A stretch of 64,000 bases of DNA from Chlamydia poikilotherma. GTDB lineage: Bacteria; Chlamydiota; Chlamydiia; Chlamydiales; Chlamydiaceae. Where the stretch lies: assembly GCF_900239975.1 (NCBI RefSeq), contig NZ_LS992154.1:620001-684000 (forward strand), given 5' to 3'. The notes below the pieces were generated by a model that searched no databases, was not told the origin of the DNA, and saw only the letters and a program-made list of their open reading frames with translations. The position numbers and the translations under genes were made by a program. Shown here piece after piece: positions 33,596 to 43,636 of the stretch; position 1 is the first letter of the stretch, and the number at the start of each line of letters is the position of its first letter.

Positions 33596-34489
33596 TCAAT
33601 GGGTTAAACAGATTTCTTTGAGGACACTTTTTAAAAGAGAATCCATGTAAAATTTACTTGTTTCGCTTTGAAGTTGTAGCCAGCTTGTATTACTTGAGGA
33701 TTCAAGAGGATGAGGGATAACAATATTGACGCCTAAACAAGGAACATCAAATTCATAGCATACCTGAGAAACTGCTCCCCCAGCACTATCAAAACCTTGA
33801 ATGTCGGAATGAACCTTTTGAAGAGAAAGAAAATAATTCTTAGACATTGTAAATGCCTCTCCAGTAGCTATTATACCCTCAGTAAGATCATGTTCTGTGG
33901 ACGTCATAGGTTTCAAGTAACCATGCACCTTTAATAGATCTTCTATAGCTTCTTTATGAGCAGCAATAAACTGTCTTCCTCCGTTCTTTGCGGCCTCTCT
34001 ATAGGCTTCGCTTGTGGCAAAAATGTATTGATTGATATCTGGTATTTCAAATCTTTTGAAAAACGGACGGACATCGGAATCATAATTAACATAGCCATTC
34101 GAAATTAAAACATTTCCAAAACGACTAGTTTCCGAACGTGAATAACATGTGCCAATAATTAAAATAAGCTCTACACGATGCTTTAAAATCATGTTACAAC
34201 TAATTAAAGCTGCTGAAACTTTATTGGGCCAGAAAGAAGACATCACCAAATATTTTCCAAAATAATCTCCAGAATAATATGTCCTTCTTCCCTCTAAAGT
34301 TTTCTTACTATTAGCAAACCACGGTATAGGACATTCTGTATTAGAAGATTCAGAAATTTCAGGAAGAGCAAAAATGATTCCTATACGAGATAAAGGGGCA
34401 TTCTTTTCATTAAAGATATCCACAGGTTCCGCTTTTAAAGAGATGAAAGCACAACAAAGAATAGAGACAAAAAAAATCCGAAGAACCAT
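33596..34489 (-). CDS. exported MTA/SAH-nucleosidase-like (PNP/UDP family) protein
   Basis: 297 residues. A Sec signal peptide (LRIFFVSILCCAFISLKAEP) is followed by a nucleoside phosphorylase/MTAN fold: the N-terminal strand GIIFALPE (base Glu44 kept), a phosphate/ribose-loop region IGTCYSRSETSRFGNVLISN, IIATGEAF, and GFDSAGGAVSQVCYEFDVPCLGVN split. In classic MTAN the VEMEA motif supplies the ribose-binding Glu; here it reads GFDSAG, and the catalytic Asp of AISD is replaced (NIVIPH). So it is either a divergent enzyme on an unusual substrate or a nucleoside-binding protein. Location outside the cytosol is unusual for this family. ATG at 34489. Confidence 0.68.
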   Translation of the reverse strand: MVLRIFFVSILCCAFISLKAEPVDIFNEKNAPLSRIGIIFALPEISESSNTECPIPWFANSKKTLEGRRTYYSGDYFGKYLVMSSFWPNKVSAALISCNMILKHRVELILIIGTCYSRSETSRFGNVLISNGYVNYDSDVRPFFKRFEIPDINQYIFATSEAYREAAKNGGRQFIAAHKEAIEDLLKVHGYLKPMTSTEHDLTEGIIATGEAFTMSKNYFLSLQKVHSDIQGFDSAGGAVSQVCYEFDVPCLGVNIVIPHPLESSSNTSWLQLQSETSKFYMDSLLKSVLKEICLTH

Positions 34490-34661
34490 AAAAATTCCAT
34501 CTATAGAATCCTGGTTCCTTATAGAAAAACGAATTGTTAAAGAGAATGAAAAAGCTGGAAGTGAAGATAGCCCTTTCGACTCTAGAGGTAGCGAAAAACT
34601 AGACTCGAAAGAGCAAACCTTCTATGAATCTTTATTCATAACAAAGAGAAATACTCATTTT

Positions 34662-35354
34662 TCAAAGTCTGACTTTCTTTTTTAAATCTATAGTTCTTGC
34701 TTCGCGCACTTTGGTAATCTTAAATGATTTTGTGAACGTTTCGTATTCTTTATCCAAAGCTTTAGCGTCTTTATTTTTATAAACCATGAAAACTTGATAG
34801 AGAGTATGGTTTACTGAAATTAACATCCCTCTAAAATAGATATCCTCACAAGATATCCAAAATTCTAAAGCTTTATGTCCTTGCACCTCTTTTGCCTGCA
34901 TAAATAGAACTTGAGACTCTGGTAGAGCCTGCAGCATTCCTGAAAAGCCTTCTTGAAGGTTTAATTCTGGACGACTGACATCAACTTTCTCGGGATATTC
35001 CCATACAGACACTACATATACAGTATTATCTGATTGTGTTTCTGTAACATATGTATCATAGCGTATAGTAAGTTCTGACTGAGGAATTTCTATGATCTGA
35101 CCAGAATGATCTGGATCCCCCGGAAACTCTGCAGAAAATCCGCAATTTTTCGTATAGTCATAACGTTTCCACTTGAGATGATCTTTAATTTGAGAAATGG
35201 AGATATCGCTGTCTTTGATCTCTTTATTAGAAAACCAGTTCTTCATTTTAGATAGGAAACCAGTCTTCGATTCCCCCGCAACTAATGAAGCTGGACATAG
35301 GGCTTGAAGAGATATTAATACGGTTAATATGAACTTACTTAATTTTGAAAGCAT
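34662..35354 (-). CDS. secreted hypothetical protein, Chlamydia-conserved
   Basis: 230 residues with a Sec signal peptide (MLSKLSKFILTVLISLQALC, cleavage likely after VAG). The mature part is beta-rich with FSAEFPGDPDHS, VYVVSVWEYPEKVD and QVLFMQAKEVQGHKALEFW; it recalls the lipid/protein-binding fold seen in small periplasmic proteins, but I cannot name a family. Position next to kdsB matches the Chlamydia trachomatis gene CT181. ATG at 35354, divergent from kdsB. Confidence 0.65.
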   Translation of the reverse strand: MLSKLSKFILTVLISLQALCPASLVAGESKTGFLSKMKNWFSNKEIKDSDISISQIKDHLKWKRYDYTKNCGFSAEFPGDPDHSGQIIEIPQSELTIRYDTYVTETQSDNTVYVVSVWEYPEKVDVSRPELNLQEGFSGMLQALPESQVLFMQAKEVQGHKALEFWISCEDIYFRGMLISVNHTLYQVFMVYKNKDAKALDKEYETFTKSFKITKVREARTIDLKKKVRL

Positions 35355-35520
35355 AATAAAAATAAAATATGTTTATTAATTTAATAATATAACTTCCGCG
35401 AGTTTTTATTATAAATAAAACATAAAAAATCAAAATCATCAAAAAACCTTGTGTTTTATAAAATCCATAATGATAATCCCGCTTGTGAAAAAATCTTAGA
35501 AATTAAGAGTTATAGCGCAT

Positions 35521-36285
35521 ATGAAAGAGCAAGTATTTGCTAGTAAGAAAGTTGGAGTTTTGCCAGCACGATGGGGTAGTGTTAGATTTACTGGAAAGCC
35601 CCTGGCAAACATCCTCGGAAAATCTTTAATACAAAGAACTTACGAGAATATTAATCAAAATACAACACTAGATAAGGTTGTTGTCGCTACTGATGATCAA
35701 CGTATTATGGATCATGTCTTAGAATTTGGTGGTGATTGCGTAATGACAAGTCCAGAATGCGCTAACGGAACAGAACGTACAGCAGAAACAGTATCGCGTT
35801 ATTTCCCTGAAGCTGAGATTATAGTGAATATTCAAGGAGATGAGCCGTGTTTGCAACACACCGTTGTTGACACTCTTGTTAGAAAACTCGAAGAGTTCCC
35901 TGAGATCCAAATGGTTACTCCAGTTGCTAAAACTATGGATCCGCATGAGATCTTAACGAATCAAAAAGTGAAATGTGTTTTCGATAAAAATGGAAAGGCT
36001 TTATATTTTAGCAGAAGCCCTATTCCACACATCTTAAAAAAAGAGACACCAATTTATCTTCATATTGGCGTATACGCATTTAGAAGGAATGCCCTTTTCA
36101 ATTATATTGAATATTCCCCTACGCCGCTAAGCCAAGTTGAAGATCTTGAGCAACTGCGGATGCTAGAACACGGTGGGTCTATCCACGTATGTGTAGTGGA
36201 AGCTAAGAGCCCTTCAGTTGATTATCCAGAAGATATAAATAAGGTGGAAAAATACTTAACATGCCATTCAAGTGCATCTTTTTAA
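35521..36285 (+). CDS. kdsB: 3-deoxy-manno-octulosonate cytidylyltransferase
   Basis: 254 residues; makes CMP-Kdo for LPS, used by the Kdo transferase encoded at 54270. N-terminal nucleotide loop [15 protein letters not shown] (usually PARYASTRLPGKPL), [28 protein letters not shown] (metal/CTP Asp) and YAFRRNALF. Normal length. ATG at 35521. It overlaps pyrG by 25 bases, so CTP synthesis and CTP use for Kdo are translationally linked. Confidence 0.95.
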   Translation: MKEQVFASKKVGVLPARWGSVRFTGKPLANILGKSLIQRTYENINQNTTLDKVVVATDDQRIMDHVLEFGGDCVMTSPECANGTERTAETVSRYFPEAEIIVNIQGDEPCLQHTVVDTLVRKLEEFPEIQMVTPVAKTMDPHEILTNQKVKCVFDKNGKALYFSRSPIPHILKKETPIYLHIGVYAFRRNALFNYIEYSPTPLSQVEDLEQLRMLEHGGSIHVCVVEAKSPSVDYPEDINKVEKYLTCHSSASF

Positions 36286-37874
36286 CAGGAGGAGTTGTTT
36301 CTTCCTTAGGCAAGGGATTAACCGCAGCCTCTTTAGCTCTATTATTAGAGCGTCAAAACCTTAAAGTTGCCATGTTAAAACTGGATCCTTATCTTAACGT
36401 TGATCCGGGAACCATGAACCCTTACGAACACGGTGAAGTCTATGTTACCGACGACGGTATAGAGACGGATCTAGATCTTGGTCACTATCATCGATTTTCT
36501 TCAGTAAACCTATCTAAATATTCTACAGCAACTTCAGGACAAATCTATGCTCGCGTGATTAAGAGAGAACGTGAAGGATTCTATTTAGGAAGCACTGTTC
36601 AAGTTATCCCTCATATTACTAATGAGATCATTGAAGTAATCCTAGAATGTGCTAAAGAAAATCAGCCTGACGTATTAATTGTGGAAATCGGTGGTACTGT
36701 TGGTGATATAGAATCCCTACCCTTTCTTGAAGCCATTCGCCAATTCCGCTACGAGCATGCTGATGACTGTTTCAGCATTCATATGACCTACGTACCTTGT
36801 TTGAGAGCTGCCGGAGAGGTGAAAACAAAACCTACTCAACATTCTGTTCAAAATTTGCGAGGTATCGGAATCATTCCGGATGCTATTCTTTGTAGGTCCG
36901 AGAATCCTTTAAGTAGCGAAGTAAAAAAGAAAATCAGTCTATTTTGTAATGTGCCCAATAACGCAGTCTTTAATGTTATAGATGTTGAACATTCGATCTA
37001 TGAAATGCCCTTGATGCTCTCTCAAGAAAAGATCTCTACATTTATTACAGAAAAATTAGGGTTATTCACAAAACAAGAAGATCTAAGTGATTGGAAAATC
37101 TTAGTAGAACGTTTACGCAATCCCCTTCCAAATAAAGTACGTATCGGTCTGGTGGGCAAATATGTACAGCATAAAGACGCTTATAAATCTGTTTTTGAAT
37201 CGATTACCCACGCTGCGCTAAGCTTAAATTACTCCGTCGAAATTCTTCCTTTAGATTCTGATGACCCTCATTTCCTTGAAACTTTAGAACAATGTGATGG
37301 TTGCTTAGTTCCTGGAGGTTTTGGAGCTCGTGGATGGGAAGGAAAAATTAAAGCAGCCAAGCTCTGCAGAGAAAGAGGAATTCCTTATTTCGGCATTTGC
37401 CTAGGCATGCAAGTTCTTGTTGTTGAATATGCCCGCAATGTTATGCATTTAGAAAAAGCGAACTCGACAGAAATGGATAAGGATACACCTGATCCTATTA
37501 TCTGTATGATGGACGGACAAGCATCGCTAGTCGCTACAGGGGGGACCATGCGGCTGGGAGCCTATCCTTGCACACTATCTCCAGGGACTAAAGTGTATGA
37601 GGCATACGGACAATCGGAAATTATGGAACGCCATCGTCATCGCTATGAAGTGAATTTTAACTACGTGCAGCAATTAAAAAACCATGGTCTGAATATTGTA
37701 GGTACATGTCCACAACAAGGACTTTGTGAAATCGTAGAAATTGAAGATCATCCATGGATGATCGGCGTACAATTCCACCCAGAATTTCTGTCAAAATTAA
37801 TAACCCCTCATCCACTGTTTGTAGGTTTTATTCAGGCAGCAATTCTATATTCCAGGAATAAAAGCTGTGTCTAA
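36261..37874 (+). CDS. pyrG: CTP synthase
   Basis: 537 residues; aminates UTP to CTP with glutamine. Amidoligase domain: [18 protein letters not shown] (P-loop), [36 protein letters not shown]. Glutaminase domain: [16 protein letters not shown], nucleophile GICLGMQ and VQFHPEF. Full length. Chlamydia imports ATP/UTP-type nucleotides and can make CTP through this enzyme. Overlaps kdsB upstream and ruvX (8 bases) downstream. Confidence 0.97.
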   Translation: MPFKCIFLTGGVVSSLGKGLTAASLALLLERQNLKVAMLKLDPYLNVDPGTMNPYEHGEVYVTDDGIETDLDLGHYHRFSSVNLSKYSTATSGQIYARVIKREREGFYLGSTVQVIPHITNEIIEVILECAKENQPDVLIVEIGGTVGDIESLPFLEAIRQFRYEHADDCFSIHMTYVPCLRAAGEVKTKPTQHSVQNLRGIGIIPDAILCRSENPLSSEVKKKISLFCNVPNNAVFNVIDVEHSIYEMPLMLSQEKISTFITEKLGLFTKQEDLSDWKILVERLRNPLPNKVRIGLVGKYVQHKDAYKSVFESITHAALSLNYSVEILPLDSDDPHFLETLEQCDGCLVPGGFGARGWEGKIKAAKLCRERGIPYFGICLGMQVLVVEYARNVMHLEKANSTEMDKDTPDPIICMMDGQASLVATGGTMRLGAYPCTLSPGTKVYEAYGQSEIMERHRHRYEVNFNYVQQLKNHGLNIVGTCPQQGLCEIVEIEDHPWMIGVQFHPEFLSKLITPHPLFVGFIQAAILYSRNKSCV

Positions 37875-38319
37875 TCCCCAAGAAACAAAAATCTTCCTCG
37901 GCATAGACTATGGACAGAGGCGCATAGGCCTTGCTTATGCAGCCTCTCCCTTGCTCATCAGCTTACCTATAGGATTTATAGAAGCAGGAAAAACACTGGA
38001 GGCAACAGCCAAAATTCTCGCTAAAATTATTCAAGAACGCAACATCTCTTGTGTAATTTTAGGAAATCCCATTCCTATGCAAAAAGGTCAAAAATCTGTT
38101 CTACAAGAAGAAATTATCAAACTTTCTTCCTTAATTCATGAATCTTGTTCTGTTGAGATCATCCTTTGGGATGAAAGACTCTCCTCAGCACAAGCAGAGC
38201 GTATGCTAAAAGGTGATTGCGGTTTAAGCAGAAAAAAAAGAAAAGGGAAAGCGGATAGTATCGCTGCGACTCTTATCCTCACAAGTTTCTTAGAAAGTTT
38301 ACCTAAAATACCATCCTAA
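37867..38319 (+). CDS. ruvX: Holliday junction resolvase-like protein RuvX/YqgF
   Basis: 150 residues with the RNase H-like YqgF signature: GIDYGQRRIGLAYA, VILGNPIPM, WDERLSSAQAERML and the C-terminal DSIAATLIL (second acidic residue). Implicated in pre-16S rRNA 5' processing and Holliday junction resolution in other bacteria. GTG start at 37867 within the end of pyrG. Last gene of the kdsB-pyrG-ruvX string; in C. trachomatis zwf follows, here the opp locus does. Confidence 0.9.
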   Translation: MSNPQETKIFLGIDYGQRRIGLAYAASPLLISLPIGFIEAGKTLEATAKILAKIIQERNISCVILGNPIPMQKGQKSVLQEEIIKLSSLIHESCSVEIILWDERLSSAQAERMLKGDCGLSRKKRKGKADSIAATLILTSFLESLPKIPS

Positions 38320-38581
38320 CTAATCCCTCCATAAATTTCTCATTGAGAATATTCTAATTCCTTAAGAATTAAAGCTTAAAATTTATTTAGATAATTAATT
38401 AAACAGTCTGTGCATATAAATTATTTCAATTCGAAAATGAATAAAATTACTTTGAAGAAAAAACTAAAAAATCTTAATCTCCTAGCCTTGAAAATCTCAA
38501 TCCTATTAATCTAAAAGATTTTTAAAATTGCCAATCTGACACTATCCAATAAATTGCTGTGTCCCTTCTTAAAAAAATACA

Positions 38582-39916
38582 ATGAGGGTGTTTTTCTTTT
38601 ATATGATGTACATAGGGTGGCTGTTTGCTGTTGTCTTCGCGTCTTCAATTTTAGGAGGCTGTTTTCCAACAGCTTTGAGATCGTCAAAAACTCTCACAAT
38701 TGCCATTCATGATGATCCTGCATCTTTATCTCCGGAACAAGCAAAGCGTGCCTTAGACCTTTCTATCTCCAAACTCATTTTTGAAGGACTTATAAGGGAA
38801 AATTCTTATAAAGGTGATCATGTAGAATTCGGGTTGGCAAGTCATTACACTGTGTCTGCTGATGAAAAAACCTATACTTTTTTCATAAAACATGATGCCT
38901 TATGGAGTAATGGTAGCCCAATTAGATCTCAGGATATTGCTAGAGCTTGGGAACATGCAAAAATGTTTTCTCCTCATCACCAAGCCTTTGAGGGAATTAA
39001 TTTTAAGGCCTGTTCACCATCCAGTATCACTTTAACCCTAGACACCCCAAATCACAATCTACTGCAACTGTTGGCATTCCCAGCATTTTCTGTTTTCAAT
39101 CCCGAAGATTTAAATATATCTAGCGGACCTTTTCACTTAATAACTCATAATCCTGGCCACTGCCTACTATTCGAAAAAAATCCTTACTATTATGATAGAG
39201 AAAAAGTCAGTATATCCTGCGTTAATCTACTAGTTATTCCAGACTTATATACCGGAGCACTTTTACTAAATCGAGGAAAAATTCATTGGCTAGGACAACC
39301 TTGGCATCAAGGACTGACTAAAGAACTAAAAGAAACTACACCCTACCACTACACTAGTTATCCTGTGGAGGGGGCTTTCTGGCTTATACTTAATACAAAA
39401 GATCCTGTCCTATCTCAAATTCACAACCGTTATAGATTAGCAGCAGCTATTAATAGAGAAGAAATTATCGATTATGCTCTACAAGGAAATCAAGAGCCAG
39501 CCTATACGCTATCAAGAAATACTCCTCCCTATTATCAATACAAAAAACAAAAACTGATCACCCCCACAGAAAAGCTGACCCTAACATATCCTTCAAATAT
39601 CTTAAGATGCCAACGCATTGCAGAAATTCTCAAAGAACAATGCAAATCCGTAGGTCTCAATCTATTTTTGGAGGGATTAGAATACCATGTTTTTCTCAGC
39701 AAACGACAAATGTGTGATTTTACAATGGCTACAGCAACAGGGGTAGCCTACTATCCTAACGCTGCAATCCTTCCTCAAGCAGAAAAGCTTATCAGAAATT
39801 TGGAAATCATTCCTATCTACCATATGAGCTATGATTATATTACACTATCTCCAATAGAAAAAATTCTCCACAATGCTTCTGGAGCCGTTGATCTTAAATA
39901 TGCACGTTTGCCTTAA
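38582..39916 (+). CDS. oppA: compact OppA-type peptide-binding lipoprotein
   Basis: 444 residues, about 90 shorter than its two neighbours. Lipoprotein signal ending SILGGC. Family 5 solute-binding motifs: TIAIHDDPASLSPEQ at the start, KLIFEGLIRE, YTFFIKHDALWSNGSPI and ISSGPFHLI. Compared with the paralogues it lacks the helical block before SELSLIYP and the segment between WIAEYL and PLYHF (the end reads GVAYYPNAAILPQAEKLI then PIYHMSYDYI), so the C-terminal lobe is trimmed. The missing parts normally close over the peptide. ATG at 38582; the 262-base gap from ruvX holds its promoter. Confidence 0.85.
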   Translation: MRVFFFYMMYIGWLFAVVFASSILGGCFPTALRSSKTLTIAIHDDPASLSPEQAKRALDLSISKLIFEGLIRENSYKGDHVEFGLASHYTVSADEKTYTFFIKHDALWSNGSPIRSQDIARAWEHAKMFSPHHQAFEGINFKACSPSSITLTLDTPNHNLLQLLAFPAFSVFNPEDLNISSGPFHLITHNPGHCLLFEKNPYYYDREKVSISCVNLLVIPDLYTGALLLNRGKIHWLGQPWHQGLTKELKETTPYHYTSYPVEGAFWLILNTKDPVLSQIHNRYRLAAAINREEIIDYALQGNQEPAYTLSRNTPPYYQYKKQKLITPTEKLTLTYPSNILRCQRIAEILKEQCKSVGLNLFLEGLEYHVFLSKRQMCDFTMATATGVAYYPNAAILPQAEKLIRNLEIIPIYHMSYDYITLSPIEKILHNASGAVDLKYARLP

Positions 39917-40030
39917 AACTTGTTTACAGTATGAATACGAAATTAAAAATCTCGGTTTTTTAGATCCAGGATTGGAAATTATTTTTTTAACCAGTAGTCT
40001 AAATCTACTATTCAACTTCAAGGCAATCTT

Positions 40031-41638
40031 ATGACGAATAGATTCAAAAAATACTGCGCTATTTCTTTCCTATCTATTGTTAATCTGTTTCTAGTCGGTT
40101 GTCATCAACAAGCTTCCCAAGATATGGGGAAGTGTTTAAGAATCGGGATGACATACGATCCTATTTCATTAGATCCTAGATGTACCTATTTAAAAAAAGA
40201 TATCTCATTAGCAAAAGCCCTTTACGAAGGTTTAGCTCGCGAACGCATTTCTAACGATCTTGTGATCTTAGGAATAGCTAAAGATTACACGGTATCTAAC
40301 GAAGGTACTGTATTCACATTTAATCTTAAAAACACAAAATGGAGTAATGGAGATCCTGTAACAGCATACGACTTTGAAGAGTCAATCAAACAAATCCATA
40401 CAAAAAATCTGCCTATATCCTATCACAACCTTCTCCATATTATCAAAAATTCCAAAGAAATTATGGAAGAGCAATTACCTATAGAACAGCTGGGAATTAA
40501 AGCTCTAAACTCGAAGACATTAGAAATTACTTTGGAGCATCCTTCATCGAATTTTATAGAGATTGTCTCCCATCCGTTATTTTTTCCTGTCCACACATCT
40601 CTGAGAGAATATTATAAAAATCCAAAAATCAAGCCCGTTTATATCTCTAATGGGCCTTTTACATTGGATGATTTTCAACCGCAAAAACATCTAATAATGC
40701 GAAAAAATATTCACTATTATGATGCCAATAAAGTAAAAATCGATACACTGATCTTCAAAGTCATGTCTGACGTACATACAGCAGTAAAATTCTTCAAAAA
40801 TAATCTTATTGATATTCTTGGTAATCCTTGGATATCTAAAATCCCTCAAGAAATGTTAAACAACACCCCTACGGAGATAAAACACGTGTATCCCGTATGC
40901 TCAACATCTATACTTATTTATAACCTAGACATGCCTGTACTACAAAATAAAGCCTTAAGAAAAGCTCTCGCTTACGCTATTGATAAAGAATCTCTTATTC
41001 CTCTACTCAATTCAGCAAGAATTGCTAATTCATTTGTACCGCCAGAACTATCTGAAGTGCATGGTCAAGATATTCTTACCAAAGAGCAACGAGAAAAAAA
41101 AGCACAAGAATACTTCAAAGAGGCGGAAACTACTCTATCAGAAAGAGAACTCTCCGAACTCTCTCTTATTTATCCTCAAGAATCTGGAGTTTTTTCTCTT
41201 GTAGTTCAAGAACTTCAACAACAATTCAAAAATGTTCTGGGCATTCATATACCGATTCAAGGTATCGAATACTTCTGCTTCTTAGAAAAAAGAAATAAGG
41301 GCGATTTTTATTTATCGGTAGGAGGCTGGATTGCAGAATATCTCAATGCTAGAAACTTCCTCACAATACTTGGAAATCCAGAAAACAAGGAAACAAGTCA
41401 TCAATTAGGGAAATGGAAGAATAAACAATTTGATGAAATCTTAAGAAAATACCATACCCAAGCATTCACCAGAGAAGATCAAATACTAGCTGAAAAACTC
41501 ATTGAAGAAGATATTCCCGTATTTCCCTTATACCATTTTAACTATATCTATATCACACAACCGCAAATAAATAATCTCTATACCTCTCCTCTAGGACATA
41601 TGGATCTTAAAGAAGTCGAATTTCTCCCCATAATGTAA
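40031..41638 (+). CDS. oppA: oligopeptide-binding lipoprotein OppA
   Basis: 535 residues; signal ending FLVGC, lipid Cys24. Complete family 5 binding protein: RIGMTYDPISLDPR, ALYEGLARERI, FNLKNTKWSNGDPVTAYDFE (hallmark), ISNGPFTLDDF, LRKALAYAIDKESL, PLYHFNYIYI. Presents peptides to OppBC in the periplasm. The hallmark region is almost identical at DNA level to the next gene (40338-40400 against 42120-42180), a sign of duplication or gene conversion. AAGG precedes the ATG. Confidence 0.93.
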   Translation: MTNRFKKYCAISFLSIVNLFLVGCHQQASQDMGKCLRIGMTYDPISLDPRCTYLKKDISLAKALYEGLARERISNDLVILGIAKDYTVSNEGTVFTFNLKNTKWSNGDPVTAYDFEESIKQIHTKNLPISYHNLLHIIKNSKEIMEEQLPIEQLGIKALNSKTLEITLEHPSSNFIEIVSHPLFFPVHTSLREYYKNPKIKPVYISNGPFTLDDFQPQKHLIMRKNIHYYDANKVKIDTLIFKVMSDVHTAVKFFKNNLIDILGNPWISKIPQEMLNNTPTEIKHVYPVCSTSILIYNLDMPVLQNKALRKALAYAIDKESLIPLLNSARIANSFVPPELSEVHGQDILTKEQREKKAQEYFKEAETTLSERELSELSLIYPQESGVFSLVVQELQQQFKNVLGIHIPIQGIEYFCFLEKRNKGDFYLSVGGWIAEYLNARNFLTILGNPENKETSHQLGKWKNKQFDEILRKYHTQAFTREDQILAEKLIEEDIPVFPLYHFNYIYITQPQINNLYTSPLGHMDLKEVEFLPIM

Positions 41639-41792
41639 TTCAGATTTTATCAAAATATTTCTTAAAGATGAAAATGTCTACAAATCAAGTATATAGATTT
41701 AAAATGCCTAATAAATCTATTGATTCAGCGACTCTAATTGCACAATCCAGTAAAATGAAACCGGTATGAAAAACCTTCAATAAGCACGCGAC

Positions 41793-43412
41793 ATGCTTCT
41801 TAACCTTATGACAAGAAAACCGCATAAGCTTCTAATACTTACCCTATCGACTCTCCTTTTTTTAGGAATTTTTCCGTTATGCACAAGCTGTCACACAAAT
41901 ATTTCTAAAAATCAAAATTCTTTAAAAATAGCAATTAGCCATGATCCCATGTCGCTAGATCCGAGAAGTGCTTGCTTAAGTAAAGATATTTCAATAGCTC
42001 AAGCACTTTATGAAGGTCTCGTAAGAGAACGTCCAGGAAATCCTGAACTTGCTTTAACAAAATACTACACAATATCTGATGATCAGACTGTCTATACTTT
42101 CTACCTTAAAGACGCCTTATGGAGTAATGGTGATCCTGTAACAGCATACGATTTTGAAGAATCAATCAAACAAATTCATAAACTTGAAGTTACCCTATCC
42201 TCTAATTTCCTTCCTCGGGTGATTAAAAATTCCCAAGCAGTAATAAGTAAGAAACTGCCCATTGATACTTTAGGCATTCGGGCCTTAGATAAATCAAAAT
42301 TAGAAATCACCCTAGAAAAACCTGTCTCCCACTTTTTAGAACTTCTTGCTTATCCTATTTTCTTTCCAGTACACAAATCTTTAAGAAACTTTTATTCTTC
42401 CGGAGGCATGAACCTTCCTAATATCTCTAATGGACCTTTCGTCATTCAAGATTACCAACCACAAAACAAATTAGTTATTAAAAAAAATCCATTATATCAT
42501 GATAAAAGTTCGGTTCATCTTGATACTATTATATTTCAAATTGTTCCCGATACACGTACAGCGATGCAGCTTCTACAAAAAAATCTCATCGATTGGGTAG
42601 GCTCTCCGTGGAGCTCCCCTATTTCTAAAGAAGACCAGCATCATATCCCGAAAGATAAGCTTTATAATTATCCAGTACTTGGAACAACAGCACTAATATG
42701 CAATTTAAAAAACAGCCCCATAAACAATGTAGCACTGAGAAAAGCTTTAGCTTATGCTATTGACAAAACGACCTTGCTACAGTTTATTAGCCACGGAAAG
42801 GTTGCTGAGCATTTTTTACCCCCAGAATTATCAAAAATCTCCAAACGATCTTATCTCTCGCAAGAAGAACGCCAGGAATATGCTCGGGCATGTTTCAAAG
42901 AAGCTCAAAAAGAACTATCTCAAAAATGCATCTCAGAATTATCTATTATCTATCCTTTAGAGTCCGCCTGTTTAAATGCGGTTGTTCAAGAAATACAACA
43001 ACAAATCAAAAATGTCTTAGGTATCTGTATCACAATCCAAGGCATGGAATATCATTGTTTTTTAGATAGAAGACGACGTGGAGATTTTACTCTAGCTACA
43101 GGAAGATGGGTAGCAGATTATCCAAGACCTACATCCTTTCTGGCAATTCTTGGAAACTTTAAAAGTGATGAACCTACAAAATCTCTAACGAAATGGGAAA
43201 ATAAAGAATACAACCATATTCTCGACTCTCTTCTTTCTCCAGAAGAAAATCCTCTAGATCAAATGCTAGCTGAAAAACTTATTGAAGATGAGCTCCCTAT
43301 TATCCCTCTATACCATTTCGAATATACGTACGCAGCCAATCCTAAAATTCAAAACTCTTACACTTCATTATTGGGGCATATTGATTTGAAAGAAACAGAA
43401 TTTTCAAAATAA
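41793..43412 (+). CDS. oppA: oligopeptide-binding lipoprotein OppA, second full-length copy
   Basis: 539 residues with signal ending PLCTSC (probable lipid Cys33). Same motif order as the copy at 40031: KIAISHDPMSLDPR, ALYEGLVRERP, YLKDALWSNGDPVTAYDFEE, ISNGPFVIQDY, LRKALAYAIDKTTL, PLYHFEYTY. Gene position just upstream of oppB fits the C. trachomatis gene oppA_3. Different residues in the binding cleft probably give each OppA its own peptide range. ATG at 41793. It is followed by 224 bases before oppB. Confidence 0.93.
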   Translation: MLLNLMTRKPHKLLILTLSTLLFLGIFPLCTSCHTNISKNQNSLKIAISHDPMSLDPRSACLSKDISIAQALYEGLVRERPGNPELALTKYYTISDDQTVYTFYLKDALWSNGDPVTAYDFEESIKQIHKLEVTLSSNFLPRVIKNSQAVISKKLPIDTLGIRALDKSKLEITLEKPVSHFLELLAYPIFFPVHKSLRNFYSSGGMNLPNISNGPFVIQDYQPQNKLVIKKNPLYHDKSSVHLDTIIFQIVPDTRTAMQLLQKNLIDWVGSPWSSPISKEDQHHIPKDKLYNYPVLGTTALICNLKNSPINNVALRKALAYAIDKTTLLQFISHGKVAEHFLPPELSKISKRSYLSQEERQEYARACFKEAQKELSQKCISELSIIYPLESACLNAVVQEIQQQIKNVLGICITIQGMEYHCFLDRRRRGDFTLATGRWVADYPRPTSFLAILGNFKSDEPTKSLTKWENKEYNHILDSLLSPEENPLDQMLAEKLIEDELPIIPLYHFEYTYAANPKIQNSYTSLLGHIDLKETEFSK

Positions 43413-43636
43413 TATTCACTTTTTAAAGCTTCTAAAAACCCCTTCAACTTTCACCTAAGTCAAACAAAATATTGACTTAAACTTGAAAAAAAATTTCTTA
43501 AAAACGACTCTCCATACGAATGAATGAATTATTTTATATTGAAGCTACGATAAGTCAAAGATATAATGCTTGGGTTTGGTTAAGATTTTAAATTAGGATT
43601 CTTACCAACTTATCAAAGACATTAAGGGTGTAGATA

